Below are positions 37,213-46,335 of a stretch of 64,000 nucleotides of DNA, piece after piece. Made by a program: the position numbers and the translations under genes. The stretch is from Acrocarpospora corrugata (GTDB lineage Bacteria > Actinomycetota > Actinomycetes > Streptosporangiales > Streptosporangiaceae): contig NZ_BLAD01000045.1 of NCBI RefSeq assembly GCF_009687845.1, forward strand, positions 124,001-188,000. Reading direction: 5' to 3'. Under the pieces are notes generated by a model that was not told the origin of the DNA, did no database searches, and saw only the letters and a program-made list of their open reading frames with translations. Each line of letters opens with the position of its first letter. Position 1 is the stretch's first letter.

Positions 37213-38214
37213 TCACGTGGTGACCTTCCGCCTGCGGCGCAGCGCGTACCCGATCCCGAGGCCGACGGCCAGCGTGATCAGCACGCCGATCACCCCCGCG
37301 ACGCCTACCGGGATGCCGCCCACGTCGCCGTAGTCGGCCAGCGCGAACCCGCCGAACAGGTGGTCGCCCGCCTGGCCGAGGAAACCCTTGTCCTCGGCGA
37401 CCCGCTCCAGGCCGTCAGGCGAACCGGAGGCGAAGAAGCTGACCACCCCGGCCAGCAGCAGCGACACGATGCCCGCGCCCACCAGGAACGGCCGGATCGG
37501 CTTGGCCTGGGGCTCCTCGGGGGCCGTCACGACCTGCTCGCCCGTCGCCGTTCGCAGCACCAGCGGCTTGGCCAGGCCGCGCGCGCCGTACACCAGGTCG
37601 GGGCGGACGGCCAGGACGCTGCTGACGGTGACCGCGGTGATCAGCCCCTCGCCGATGCCGATCAGCACGTGCACGCCGCCCATGGCGGCGGCGACCGAGC
37701 CCGCGTCGATGGGCGCGGTCCCGCCGATCGCGAAGAGCACCGCGAAGGCCAGCGCCGCCACCGGCACCGACACCAGCGCCGCCACGAACGACCCGGCCAC
37801 GATGGCGGCCCGGTTCCGCGCGACCCGGGTGATGAGCCGGAAGACCCCCCACGCGACGGCCGCCGTCACGATCCCCATCAGGGTGATGTTGACGCCGAGC
37901 GCGGTCAGCCCGCCGTCGGCGAAGAAGAAGCCCTGCACGAGCAGCACCACCGCCACGCACAGCACGGCCGTGTACGGCCCGACGAGTATCGCCGCCAGCG
38001 CGCCCCCCAGCAGGTGCCCGCTGGTTCCGGCCGCGACCGGGAAGTTGAGCATCTGCACCGCGAAGATGAACGCCGCGACCAGCCCGGCCATCGGCGCGGT
38101 CCGGTCGTCGAGCTCCTGCTTGGCCCTGCGCAGCGCGACGCCCACTCCGGCGGCGGCCACCACGGCCGCCCCGATCGACACCGTCGCGGTGAAGAATCCA
38201 TCGGGCACATGCAC
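37213..38214 (-). CDS. cbiM: ECF cobalt/nickel substrate-binding component, CbiM-CbiN type fusion
   Basis: 333 residues from GTG 38214 (GGAGG seven bases upstream). The N-terminus HVPDGFF carries the metal-coordinating His at position 2, the hallmark of CbiM/NikM, which is why this start is chosen over longer frames. The CbiM helices include MLNFPVAAGTSGHLLGGALAAILVGPYTA and FFFADGGLTALGVNITLMGI. The C-terminal third (PDGLERVAEDKGF and a final helix) is a PDGLE/CbiN-like extension, so M and N functions are fused. It takes up cobalt or nickel; the metal is not decided by the protein alone. Confidence 0.93.
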   Translation of the reverse strand: MHVPDGFFTATVSIGAAVVAAAGVGVALRRAKQELDDRTAPMAGLVAAFIFAVQMLNFPVAAGTSGHLLGGALAAILVGPYTAVLCVAVVLLVQGFFFADGGLTALGVNITLMGIVTAAVAWGVFRLITRVARNRAAIVAGSFVAALVSVPVAALAFAVLFAIGGTAPIDAGSVAAAMGGVHVLIGIGEGLITAVTVSSVLAVRPDLVYGARGLAKPLVLRTATGEQVVTAPEEPQAKPIRPFLVGAGIVSLLLAGVVSFFASGSPDGLERVAEDKGFLGQAGDHLFGGFALADYGDVGGIPVGVAGVIGVLITLAVGLGIGYALRRRRKVTT

Positions 38215-38260
38215 GGCAATACCTCCGCGTTTGCGAACTTTGACCACAACATTAGAGCAG

Positions 38261-38277
38261 TTGCAAACGATTCGCAT
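38261..38277 (-). promoter_or_regulatory. Possible Nur (nickel-responsive Fur-family) box
   Basis: TTGCAA-ACGAT-TCGCAT closely resembles the published Nur consensus TTGCAA-N5-TTGCAA and lies 47 bases upstream of the cbiM start, in the promoter position. No B12 riboswitch fits in the short leader. Confidence 0.5.
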
Positions 38278-38293
38278 TAACGGGGAGTACGGA

Positions 38294-40093
38294 TCAAATG
38301 ACGATCCGGCGAAGCGCGCGGCGGACCAGCGCGAGCATGCTCGCCCGCCGGACCGAGGTGCTCAGGCGATGGCTGACCGCCGTCGCGTACGGACGGGTGG
38401 TCCAGCGGGTGGTGCCCTGCCACCAGGTGCGGGCGCGCTCCAGCGACTTGGGCTCCCCCACTTTGACGGGAAATCTCGCCATAGGACCGCCCATGTCGAG
38501 CTCCAGGTAGGCGTCCCAGGTGCCGCGCCCGAGCGGGCTCGTCTCGGCGGCGAACGCCCGCGAACCCGTCGCCACTGCCTCCTCGTGGCGCTCCCGCCCG
38601 GTCCGCCGCTCCCGCCAGATCAGCCGCCGCACGGCCGCCGCCCCCGGCCTGCCCCCCACCATGACCTGCCCTTCGATCCGGAACCGCCGCTCCACCCACT
38701 CGGTGTGCGTCAACCGGACCGAGGCCGGCACCCGGACCACATGCCCGCCCACGTCCAGGCTCAGATTCCCGTACGGCCGCGTCAGATACGGCAACGCCAC
38801 GACATTCCCCGTGAACCTCGGCACCGGCCGGGTGGAACGGCGGTCCCGGTCCGCGCCGAGGCGGCCGAGGCGGCGGATGCCCTCACACTCCACGACCACG
38901 AACACGTCCCAGATCCCGGTCTCCAGGTCGGTCACGTCGACCGAGGCGCTGAACAGATCGGCCACCCGGGTGACCGGGATCCTGCGTTCGGCCCGCCGGG
39001 AGCGCTCCTTCAGCAGCAGGCCGACCGATCCGTCGAAACCGGTCAGGGTGGCCGTGCCGGAGATCTGCAGGCGGTCGCCTTCCCAGGTCAGCGCGGTCAG
39101 GCGGCGGCGGAGGTGGGCGGCTTGCACGCGCGCGAGCCGTACCAGCCGGTCGGGGTCGGTCAGCGAGGTGACCCGGGCCTGGTCGGCGGCGCTCAGCCGG
39201 GCGCGGACCCCGTCGGTGAGCCACTCCTCGCACAGGTCGGCCACCTCGACGGCGATCTTCTCCCGGTCGGCCTCGGGGGCGGCCAGGAACGGCTCGCCCA
39301 GCTGGTGGAGCACGTCGAAGGTGAAGTGGCGGAGCAGCAGGTGGTCGCGGAGCGGGCCCGGCGGCACGTGTTCGAGCATCCGGCCGACCGGGATCCGGCA
39401 CATCCGCAGCCAGGAGATCGGCTCGCGGCTGCCCGGCTCCTGCATCAGGCTGCTGCCGTCCTCGCGGGCCACCAGGTGGTAGCAGTCGTGGTCGGCGACC
39501 ACGGAGATCACGTCGGCGTGGCAGTAGGCGTGCACGGCGAACTCCTGGTCCTCGCCGACCCGCAACGACTCGTCGAAGCGGATCCGGTGCCGGTCCAGCA
39601 TGGCCTTGCGGAACAGTTTGAAGACGTTCAGGTTGTTGTAGACCGTGCTGCCCTGGAGGCTCACCCGGTCGGCACTGGCCCGGAACATCGACTCCGGCAC
39701 CTTCCGGCCATGCCCGACGATCTTGCCCAGCACGATGTCGGAGCCGTTCCGGTCCGCCATCGCGAGCATCTTCTCCAGGGCCTGCGGCCCCAGGTAGTCA
39801 TCGGCATCGCAGAAGAACACATACCGGCCACGCGCCCGGGCCAGCGCGCGGTTGCGCGCGCTGCCCGGGGTTCCGGTGTGCTCCTGATGGACGACAGTGA
39901 TCGCCGGGTGATGCCGCGCATACAGCTCCAGCAGGGAGCGGCTCTCGTCGGTCGAACCGTCATCCACCACGATGATCTCTTTGCTGACCCGCTGGACCAG
40001 CAGGGAGGTCAGGCAACGATCAAGAAATGCGCGGCAGTTGTACGCGGGGACGAGCACGCTGACATCGACGGAGTAGTCACTTAGCGCATCCAT
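38294..40093 (-). CDS. Glycosyltransferase family 2, wall-polymer type
   Basis: 599 residues. The N-terminal GT-A domain is VSVLVPAYNCRAFLDRCLTSLL, IIVVDDGSTDESRSLL, RNRALARARGRYVFFCDADDYL (D-x-D metal motif), and ESLRVGEDQEFAVHAYCHAD, with an acceptor-site Glu-Asp. The C-terminal 280 residues are helical then beta-rich (GNVVALPYLTRPYGNLSLDVGG). Architecture and length resemble TarS/TarQ/TarP-like enzymes that glycosylate teichoic acids, an inference from layout. It is the last gene of the minus-strand envelope cluster 38.3-45.2 kb. Confidence 0.88.
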   Translation of the reverse strand: MDALSDYSVDVSVLVPAYNCRAFLDRCLTSLLVQRVSKEIIVVDDGSTDESRSLLELYARHHPAITVVHQEHTGTPGSARNRALARARGRYVFFCDADDYLGPQALEKMLAMADRNGSDIVLGKIVGHGRKVPESMFRASADRVSLQGSTVYNNLNVFKLFRKAMLDRHRIRFDESLRVGEDQEFAVHAYCHADVISVVADHDCYHLVAREDGSSLMQEPGSREPISWLRMCRIPVGRMLEHVPPGPLRDHLLLRHFTFDVLHQLGEPFLAAPEADREKIAVEVADLCEEWLTDGVRARLSAADQARVTSLTDPDRLVRLARVQAAHLRRRLTALTWEGDRLQISGTATLTGFDGSVGLLLKERSRRAERRIPVTRVADLFSASVDVTDLETGIWDVFVVVECEGIRRLGRLGADRDRRSTRPVPRFTGNVVALPYLTRPYGNLSLDVGGHVVRVPASVRLTHTEWVERRFRIEGQVMVGGRPGAAAVRRLIWRERRTGRERHEEAVATGSRAFAAETSPLGRGTWDAYLELDMGGPMARFPVKVGEPKSLERARTWWQGTTRWTTRPYATAVSHRLSTSVRRASMLALVRRALRRIVI

Positions 40094-40155
40094 TGCGTTT
40101 CATTATGTGACGCCGCGCAGGTCGGCCGGGCCGTCTTGACGATTTCCACACCTGG

Positions 40156-40788
40156 TCACGCGGGTGGGAGACCTCGTTCGGCGGGACGCCGACGCAGCAG
40201 GCGGCGAGCCGTGAACGCGACGACGATCAGGAGAAATCCCCCGATTCCCGCCAACAGGTACCACTGGCCGCCGCCGGACTCGCTCGGCAGACCGGCTGCC
40301 GCGGGTGCCAGCTGGTCGGAATGGGCCGAGCAGACGATCGGCCGGCCGGCGTCCCTGACCGCCGCGCAGGCCACGACCGCGAGCCGGCGCAGGTGCGCGG
40401 AGAGCTCCCCGACCTCGACCGTCGAGCTGAACCGGGCCTTCTCGCCCGCGGCCAGCGACCTGGACCACTCCAGGCGCTCGCTGGAGACCTCGGCCTCGGG
40501 CGTCGAAGAGAGCAGTCTGAGGCCGGGCACCATGTTCTGCGAGATCCACAGCGCCGGGCTCCCCACCGCCCCGGAGTTGGTGATCTCGGTGGTGTAGGTG
40601 AGCCGGTCGCCCTGCCGCACGACGGTCTGGCCGTTGTCGATGGCGATGTTCAACGCGAACGAGGGTTCCGGCTTCGGGGAGGGCGGCCCGGACGGCTGGG
40701 CGGCGGCCGTCCCGAGCGGCAGCGCGGCCAGCGCGACGGCCGCGACGGCGTGGATCAAAGAAGCCTTTTTTGACAGGCGAAATACCAT
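40156..40788 (-). CDS. DUF11-like secreted protein with C-terminal membrane anchor
   Basis: 210 residues. Signal peptide 1-30 (SLIHAVAAVALAALPLGTAAAQ), a DUF11-type beta domain (ALNIAIDNGQTVVRQGDRLTYTTEITNSGAVG, PGLRLLSSTPEAEVSSERLEW), a single hydrophobic helix (WYLLAGIGGFLLIVVAFTA) and a basic tail RRLLRRRPAERG. No LPXTG or TPxGGxxTG motif is visible, so it is probably retained by the helix. It sits between the glycosyltransferase and the large adhesin on the same strand. Confidence 0.8.
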   Translation of the reverse strand: MVFRLSKKASLIHAVAAVALAALPLGTAAAQPSGPPSPKPEPSFALNIAIDNGQTVVRQGDRLTYTTEITNSGAVGSPALWISQNMVPGLRLLSSTPEAEVSSERLEWSRSLAAGEKARFSSTVEVGELSAHLRRLAVVACAAVRDAGRPIVCSAHSDQLAPAAAGLPSESGGGQWYLLAGIGGFLLIVVAFTARRLLRRRPAERGLPPA

Positions 40789-40926
40789 CGATGAATACCT
40801 TTGGCGTGAAATTCCCGGGCATCCGCCACGAGTGAACAGGACGGAATTAATGATAGGGCCGGTGAACGAGAATCCACCGGCCCCGCTCCGGGCCTCGCCG
40901 GCCTAAAGTCAGGGCTGAAGGAATTC

Positions 40927-43900
40927 TCACATCGTGAGGCCGAGGGCGCCGCCCGGACTGTTGGTGACCACGGTGGCGGTGAGGGCGGCGTCGCCGCGTA
41001 CGGTCGCGTCCGGCCCGCCGGTCAGGGTGAAGCCGCTGGTGAGATCGGCCAGGACGAGGTTCACCGAGAGGACGGGGACGCTGCTGGCGCATCGGGGGTC
41101 GACGCTCCCGGCCGGGCAGTTGCCGCCCCGGGTGGCCGAGGTGACGGTGTTCGCCAGAACCGCGTCGCCATCGGGGCCGGTGGTGACGCTGTAGGTGACG
41201 GTCGCGGTGGCTCCGACTGCCAGGTCCCGGTCCAGGTCAGCGTGGGTGCGGTGTAGCCGACCGTACCGGTGGTGGCGGAGGCGTCGTCGCCGAAGGCGGC
41301 GTCATCCAGCACCCCGGTCAGCGAGTCGGTGAAACCGGCGTCCTGGTAGTGCGTCTGGCCGGTGCTGGCGACCGTCACCGTGTAGGTGACCTTGCCGCCC
41401 GCCACGATGCTCGCCGTGTCGGCCATCTTGGTCAGGACCGTGAACGGGTAGCTCCCGATCGTCGTCGGCGTGCCGGACAGCAGTCCGGTCGACGGGTTGA
41501 GCGTGACCCCCGGCGGCAACGTGCCCGAACTGACCGACCACGCGAACGGTCCCGTGCCGCCGGTCAGGGTCAGCTGGTCGCTGTACGGCACACCCACCTG
41601 CCCGCCCGGAGGCGGCGGAAAGTTCAGCGTCGGGCTGGCCGCCACGACAGCGTCACCGCCCGGGTGTCGTACTGGTTGTTCGCGTCGGTGACCTTCGCCG
41701 TGAAGGGGGAACTGCCCGCCGTGGTCGGCGTACCCGACAGCAGGCCGGTGGCGGGGTTGAGCGTGATTCCCGGCGGGAGGGCGCCCGTGCTGACCGACCA
41801 GGCGAAAGGTCCCGTGCCGCCGGTGAAGGTCAGCTGGTCGCTGTAGGCCACGCCCACCTGCCCGGCCGGAGGCGGCGGGAAATTCAGCGCCGGATTGGCG
41901 TTCGGGGTCACCGGGCCGAAAGGCGCGGAAGCCGGGCCGGGACCCGCCACGTTCCTGGCCGTCACCGTGAAGGTGTAGGCGGCGCCCGCCGTCAGCCCGG
42001 TCACCGTCTGGGTCGTCCCGGTCCCGGTGAAGGTCTGCGGCGTCTGAGCCACCCCGCCGATGAAGGGCGTCACGACGTACGACGTGATCGGGCTGCTCCC
42101 GTTCGCCGGAGCCGTCCAGGTCAGCGTGGCCGAACCGTCCCCGGCCGTGCCCGCGGTGACGGACGGCTGGCCCGGCACGGTGTACGGGACGACCGCGTTC
42201 GACTGGGCGCTCGCGGCACTGGTGCCCAGCGCGTTGGTGGCGGCGACCGTGAAGGTGTAGGAGCCGCCCGCCGTCAGGCCGGTCAGCGTGCGCGTGGTGG
42301 TGGAGGCGTCGAAGGGCTGCGGCGCCTGGGCGACCCCGCCGAGATAGTGCGTCACGACATATCCGGTGATCGCGCTGCCGTGGCTGGCGGGCGCCGTCCA
42401 CGTCACCGTGGCGCTGGTGACACCCGCGGTCGCGGTCGGCGCGGCCGGGGCCGCCAGTTTGTCGGTGTAGACGTAGGAGGCCGCGCCCGCGACGCCCTGC
42501 GTCACCACGGTCACGGTCACCGTGTCCGCCGAACTCCGGGCCGGCATCGAGGAGGTGCTCAGTGTGCCGTTGGCGTTGACGGTGAAACAGCCCGCGGCCG
42601 GCCCCGAAGCGCACGGCAGCAGCACGACGGGCGTCCCCGCCCGCTGCTCCGCCGTGGTGCCGATCTCGATCGCCGTCGCGCCGCCGATGTTCGTCCCGCC
42701 CACCGTCACCGCGATCCCGCCCGCGATCGTGCTGGTCGCGGGCGTGACGGTGATCCCGGAGGGTACGGCCGGGATCGTCCCCGCCGTCGCCGTAATAATG
42801 TCCGGGTTGGCGTCATCGGACGAGACGACCGCCGTGGCCGACTGAATCAGCGCGGGCGTCACACCGCTGCCCGTGACGATGCTCACCACGTTGAGCGGCG
42901 GCAGGGTCGTCCCCGCCGGGTACGGCGCGGCGTTGTCGGTGCAGGTGATCTTCTGCCCGGACGGAGCCTGGCAGGTCCACCCCGACCCGAACGCGCCCAC
43001 CGGCACCACCCCGGCCGGCAGCGTCTCGGTCACCGAGATTGGAGACGTCTCGTTCGCGCCTGGCGAGTCCACCCCGGCGGTCACCGTGTAGTTGACCGGG
43101 TCGCCCGGCTGCGGCGACGACCCGTTGTAGCTGGTCTGGGCGGCGGTGAGCACCGGTACGGGGTTGATGCTCACCACCTTGACGTTGTCGATCTCGTGGA
43201 AGTCGGTGACACTGCCCGTCAACGCCACCCACCCGAAGGCCAGCTGGCGCGGGATACCCGCCGACGTGAGCCAGGACGAGGAAGGGTAGAGGCTCGACGC
43301 CACCGTCGGAAGCGTGCCCTCCAGCGTCCTGGCCGTGCCGCCCACCGGCGTGAACACCACCTTGTAACGGTCGGCGGCGACGGACAGACCCGACGCGGTG
43401 ACCACACTGGACGCGGTCGGGTTGATCACGACCTCCACCGGGACCACGGACTTCGCCCGGGTGGTCGACCGCGGGGCCACCGCCGCCGAACTGGTCGTGG
43501 TGGCGGTGCTGTTGATCGCGCAGTAGCCGACCGTGCCCGTGCCGGGGCCGCGCACGACGACCTGGCCGGGGACGGTGCCGCCGGTCGTGTTGATATACGC
43601 CGGGTTGGTGCAGCCGGTGCCCTGGTAGACGCTGTCGCTGAAGTTGCCGTAGACGTCGAAACCGAACCCCAGGTAGGCGTTGACCAGGCCGCTGGCGCCG
43701 CCCGTCGCCGAGTAGCCCAGCGCGCCGCCGGCCCGGCCGATGGTGGCCGGGGGGACCGGGTTCGTCGGGTCCACCGCCGCCGCGACGAAGGTCATGCCGT
43801 CCGCGCCGCCGCCGCCGTACTGGTAGGCGTTGAAGGTCACGTCCAGGCCCTGGGAGGTGGGCACGCTGGTCGCGCCGAACAGGCCGCCCTCCTGGTTGAC

Positions 43901-44204
43901 GGTGGCGCTGGTCAGGCGGAGCGTGCCCAGCCCGGCCGCGTCGGTGTTGGTGGCGCAGCTGTGCAGGCCGGAGCCGGAGTTGCCGGTGGCGGTGAGGCAG
44001 GCGGTGTTCGTGCCGGTGCTGCCGGAGGGGAGCGCCGGGAGGAACACCGGATAGGTCGAGCTGGCCGTGTTGTTCTTGAACGGCTGATCGAACAGGGTGG
44101 TGCCGGCGGCGTACGCGATCTGGGGGGGCCATGCCGGACAGGTTCAGGGCGGAGCCGAGCATGGCGACCGTGACGAGCTGGGCTACGGCGCGGTACTTAG
44201 GCAT
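40927..44204 (-). pseudogene. Large secreted lectin/DUF11/IPT/FN3/Ig adhesin, three frameshifts
   Basis: About 1,090 codons. The signal peptide (PKYRAVAQLVTVAMLGSALNL) and the body are in different frames because of a run of seven G at 44122-44128; one fewer would join GMAPQIAYAAGTTLFDQPF in frame. The body holds an L-type lectin-like domain (SQGLDVTFNAYQYGGGGADGMTF), DUF11, an IPT-like domain, two FN3 domains (ATVTWTAPASHGSAITGYVV) and a putative Ig repeat (QVGVAYSDQLTFTGGTGPFAWSV). Frames break again near 41645 and near 41226, each by one missing base; the restored frame adds a second Ig repeat and a second DUF11 ending at 40927. No anchor is visible. Confidence 0.8.
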
Positions 44205-45174
44205 GGACGTTGCCGTCTGTCCTGTTCGAGCGGCGGCATTTCACGAGCCAGGTGAGAAGGAGCGCCGCCAGTAGGGCGGCGAGCAGAATCCCCAGCAGGT
44301 GCAGGGGGAAGACGACGATCCGGACTGTCACCGGGCGGGAGCCCGGGAGCGACACGGTGGCGTCGCAGAAGCAGATCAGCGGCGGGTTCCAGTGCGCGGT
44401 CACGTCCCGCGTCCCGCCCCGGACCACGGTGAATTCGGGGAAGGCGACCTCGGAGCCGCCCACCCGGGCCTTGATCTGGTCCGTGCCGCGGAAGTCCCGG
44501 TGCACCGTCCCCAGGCTGTGGATGTTCGCGGTGATGGGGACCGGGCCGCCGGTCGCGAACTCCGGCGCGTGGAACCCGGCGATCTCCACGGAATCGTCGA
44601 TCCGGCCGGGGACGGTGACGAAGACCGGAGCGGCGACTCCGCGATTGATGCGGATATTCGACGCGTTCCGGCCTGCGGGCACCTTGAAGATGATCGCGAA
44701 ATGGTGGTCGCCCGGTTCGGGCGCGGTTGGCACGGTCACCCGGACGTTCACCATCCGGCTCGCGCCCGCCGCCACGCGGAAACTCACCGGTTCCACGCCC
44801 GCCCAGGCCGAGGCCGCGTACGGCGCCTGCGCCTGCGCCTGCGCCTGCGCCTGCGCCTGCGCCTGGAAGTTCAGCACGCCGTTCGCGTCTGCCGTGAAGT
44901 CGCTTTTCTCCACGGTGACGTCGAAAGGCGCGCTGCCCTTGTTGGTGACCTTGAAATGCTGGTTGGTGGCGGTGGTGCCGGCCGGGATGACCAGGCGGGT
45001 CGGGCTGACCTGCAGCGCGAAGTTCGGCGCGGGTGCGGGTGCCGTCGGCATCGACATCAGTGTCGGCTCGGCGAGGGCGGGGCAGCCGGCCCAGACCAGG
45101 GACAAGGCGCCGCCCAGCGCCAGCCCGCGCCGGACGAGCGAGGCACGTCGGTGTTTCTGAACAGTCCGGTTCAC
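44197..45174 (-). CDS. DUF916/WxL-like secreted protein with C-terminal membrane helix
   Basis: 325 residues from GTG 45174 (GGAGCG upstream), giving a signal peptide ending near CPALAEP. The mature part has a beta-sandwich like DUF916, the peptidoglycan- and WxL-interacting module (VSPTRLVIPAGTTATNQHFKVTNKGSAPFDVTVEKSDF, then RMVNVRVTVP). An uninterrupted (Gln-Ala)n stretch from a hexanucleotide repeat sits in a surface loop. The C-terminal helix (LHLLGILLAALLAALLLTWL) and KCRRSNRTDG anchor it. The gene overlaps the adhesin start by 8 bases, so both are translated together; DUF916 proteins often organise partner adhesins on the wall. Confidence 0.82.
   Translation of the reverse strand: MNRTVQKHRRASLVRRGLALGGALSLVWAGCPALAEPTLMSMPTAPAPAPNFALQVSPTRLVIPAGTTATNQHFKVTNKGSAPFDVTVEKSDFTADANGVLNFQAQAQAQAQAQAQAPYAASAWAGVEPVSFRVAAGASRMVNVRVTVPTAPEPGDHHFAIIFKVPAGRNASNIRINRGVAAPVFVTVPGRIDDSVEIAGFHAPEFATGGPVPITANIHSLGTVHRDFRGTDQIKARVGGSEVAFPEFTVVRGGTRDVTAHWNPPLICFCDATVSLPGSRPVTVRIVVFPLHLLGILLAALLAALLLTWLVKCRRSNRTDGNVHA
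44824..44866. repeat. Hexanucleotide GCCTGC microsatellite
   Basis: About seven tandem copies of GCCTGC encode the alternating Gln-Ala tract of the DUF916-like protein. Unit length is a multiple of three, so slippage would change loop length without shifting frame. Confidence 0.85.
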
Positions 45175-45503
45175 GGTAGGGCGCTCCAGATAGTGATCAA
45201 CTTCAGACGCTATCCACTTGATCACCAAGAGCCACACCACGGTCCCGCCGTGGATTCCCACCGCTTTCCCCTAAAAGGGTGTTGGCCGGGGAGCGCATTG
45301 CCTAAAAAACATTGATCGACACGCCAAAATGCACTATCGCAGGACAGAACTGGGATGACGGAAATTTCACGCTGGGACGACCCGGTCAAGCCGGGAGAAG
45401 GTCACTCTCAGTGATATCTGCGATGAACTGGGTAAATCCATCCAAGAACCGAATTCTCGGGCGGCGGGCCTTAAACACGTGTAGTCATTAATTTGGGGGA
45501 ATT
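45175..45503. other. Gene-free divergent control region
   Basis: 329 bases between the divergent envelope genes, lower in GC than the flanks. It must hold the promoters for the minus-strand adhesin operon and the plus-strand LPFTG gene. I see no clear palindrome, riboswitch or terminator. A GGGGGAATT ribosome site directly precedes the LPFTG gene. Confidence 0.5.
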
Positions 45504-46106
45504 ATGGATGGAAAACGCATTCGGCCGGTCGAACGGATGTGGCCTGTCGTGGGAATCGCGCTGTTGTTGGTGCTCTGGGCGCCGGTGGCTGCGCACAGCA
45601 CGTCCCGTACCGGCCCCGATGGAAAGCCCGATGGAAAGCCCGATGGAAAGACAGAACAGACCGAGAACGTCCCCAACGGCTCCACCGACGTCATGATCCG
45701 GGTGCTTCCCCCGTCCGGCGATCCTCGGCCGCCCGGCGTCCGGCCATCCGGCGGCGACTCAACCCACCATGGGGAAACGTCCGGCGGTGGACCGCACAAC
45801 CCGACCGGCTGGGAGTCCGACCACACGACATCCGACGCGGAGTTCTTCGACCTGGGATCGACCGACGGCGGCGTACTGCACGAGCTGGGCTCCACCGATC
45901 GTGAGATAACGCACGACATGGGCTCCTCCGGCAACGGCGGAGCCCACCACTCGGAGCCGTCCGCCGGCACGTCACGAGGCTCCTTCTTCCTCCCTTTCAC
46001 CGGAACCGACACCCAGGCCCTCGTCCTGACGGGGGCCGCCACCATCCTGACGGGCGGCCTGCTCATCACCCTGTCACTACGCCGCAAGCGCCGGAGAAAC
46101 GCCTAG
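45504..46106 (+). CDS. LPXTG-anchored cell-wall protein (LPFTG)
   Basis: 200 residues with strong RBS. An N-terminal signal (MWPVVGIALLLVLWAPVAAH) is followed by a low-complexity linker with threefold PDGK (GPDGKPDGKPDGKTEQ), a His/Asp/Ser/Gly-rich middle with two ELGSTD/DLGSTD units, and a textbook sorting signal: LPFTG, a hydrophobic helix (ALVLTGAATILTGGLLITLSL) and RRKRRRNA. Such signals are processed by class A/E-type sortases; none is encoded near, and the class F enzymes at 0.5-4.3 kb accompany a different motif. Probably a wall-displayed protein of unknown binding role, divergent from the DUF916/adhesin operon. Confidence 0.88.
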   Translation: MDGKRIRPVERMWPVVGIALLLVLWAPVAAHSTSRTGPDGKPDGKPDGKTEQTENVPNGSTDVMIRVLPPSGDPRPPGVRPSGGDSTHHGETSGGGPHNPTGWESDHTTSDAEFFDLGSTDGGVLHELGSTDREITHDMGSSGNGGAHHSEPSAGTSRGSFFLPFTGTDTQALVLTGAATILTGGLLITLSLRRKRRRNA

Positions 46107-46218
46107 TCGATCGGTGACGGAGACTCCTGACATCGCGGTCACCGGAAGCACGCTGAGGACGGGCGACGAGCCCTGATTTCGCCCACGAGCGGCTCCGTCC
46201 GGAAGGTGCGCACGATGG

Positions 46219-46281
46219 ACGCGCCGAGTGACGCGCCGAGTGACGCGCCCCGACATCGCCTACGAGACATCGCCTACGAGC
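46219..46281. repeat. Short direct repeats
   Basis: GACGCGCCGAGT occurs two to three times in a row, followed by two copies of GACATCGCCTACGA. No gene is seen in 46107-46335. The GACATCGCC unit is weakly like the GACATCGGCTCGG arrays elsewhere. Confidence 0.55.
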
Positions 46282-46335
46282 GGGCCAGCCGTCCAGCCCG
46301 AGTGTCAGCAGACAAGGCCCCTGGCATGGCGACCG

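Noticed and set aside
37213-38293. Cobalamin riboswitch before the CbiM gene
   Set aside because: The leader to the previous gene is only about 80 bases and no B12-box-like sequence is visible.
37388-40084. Very long plus-strand open frame over the CbiMN and glycosyltransferase genes
   Set aside because: Both opposite-strand genes have complete conserved motifs; the plus-strand translation is low-complexity and family-less.
45262-45503. Cyclic-di-AMP or other riboswitch upstream of the LPFTG gene
   Set aside because: No conserved riboswitch core could be matched; only moderate local pairing.
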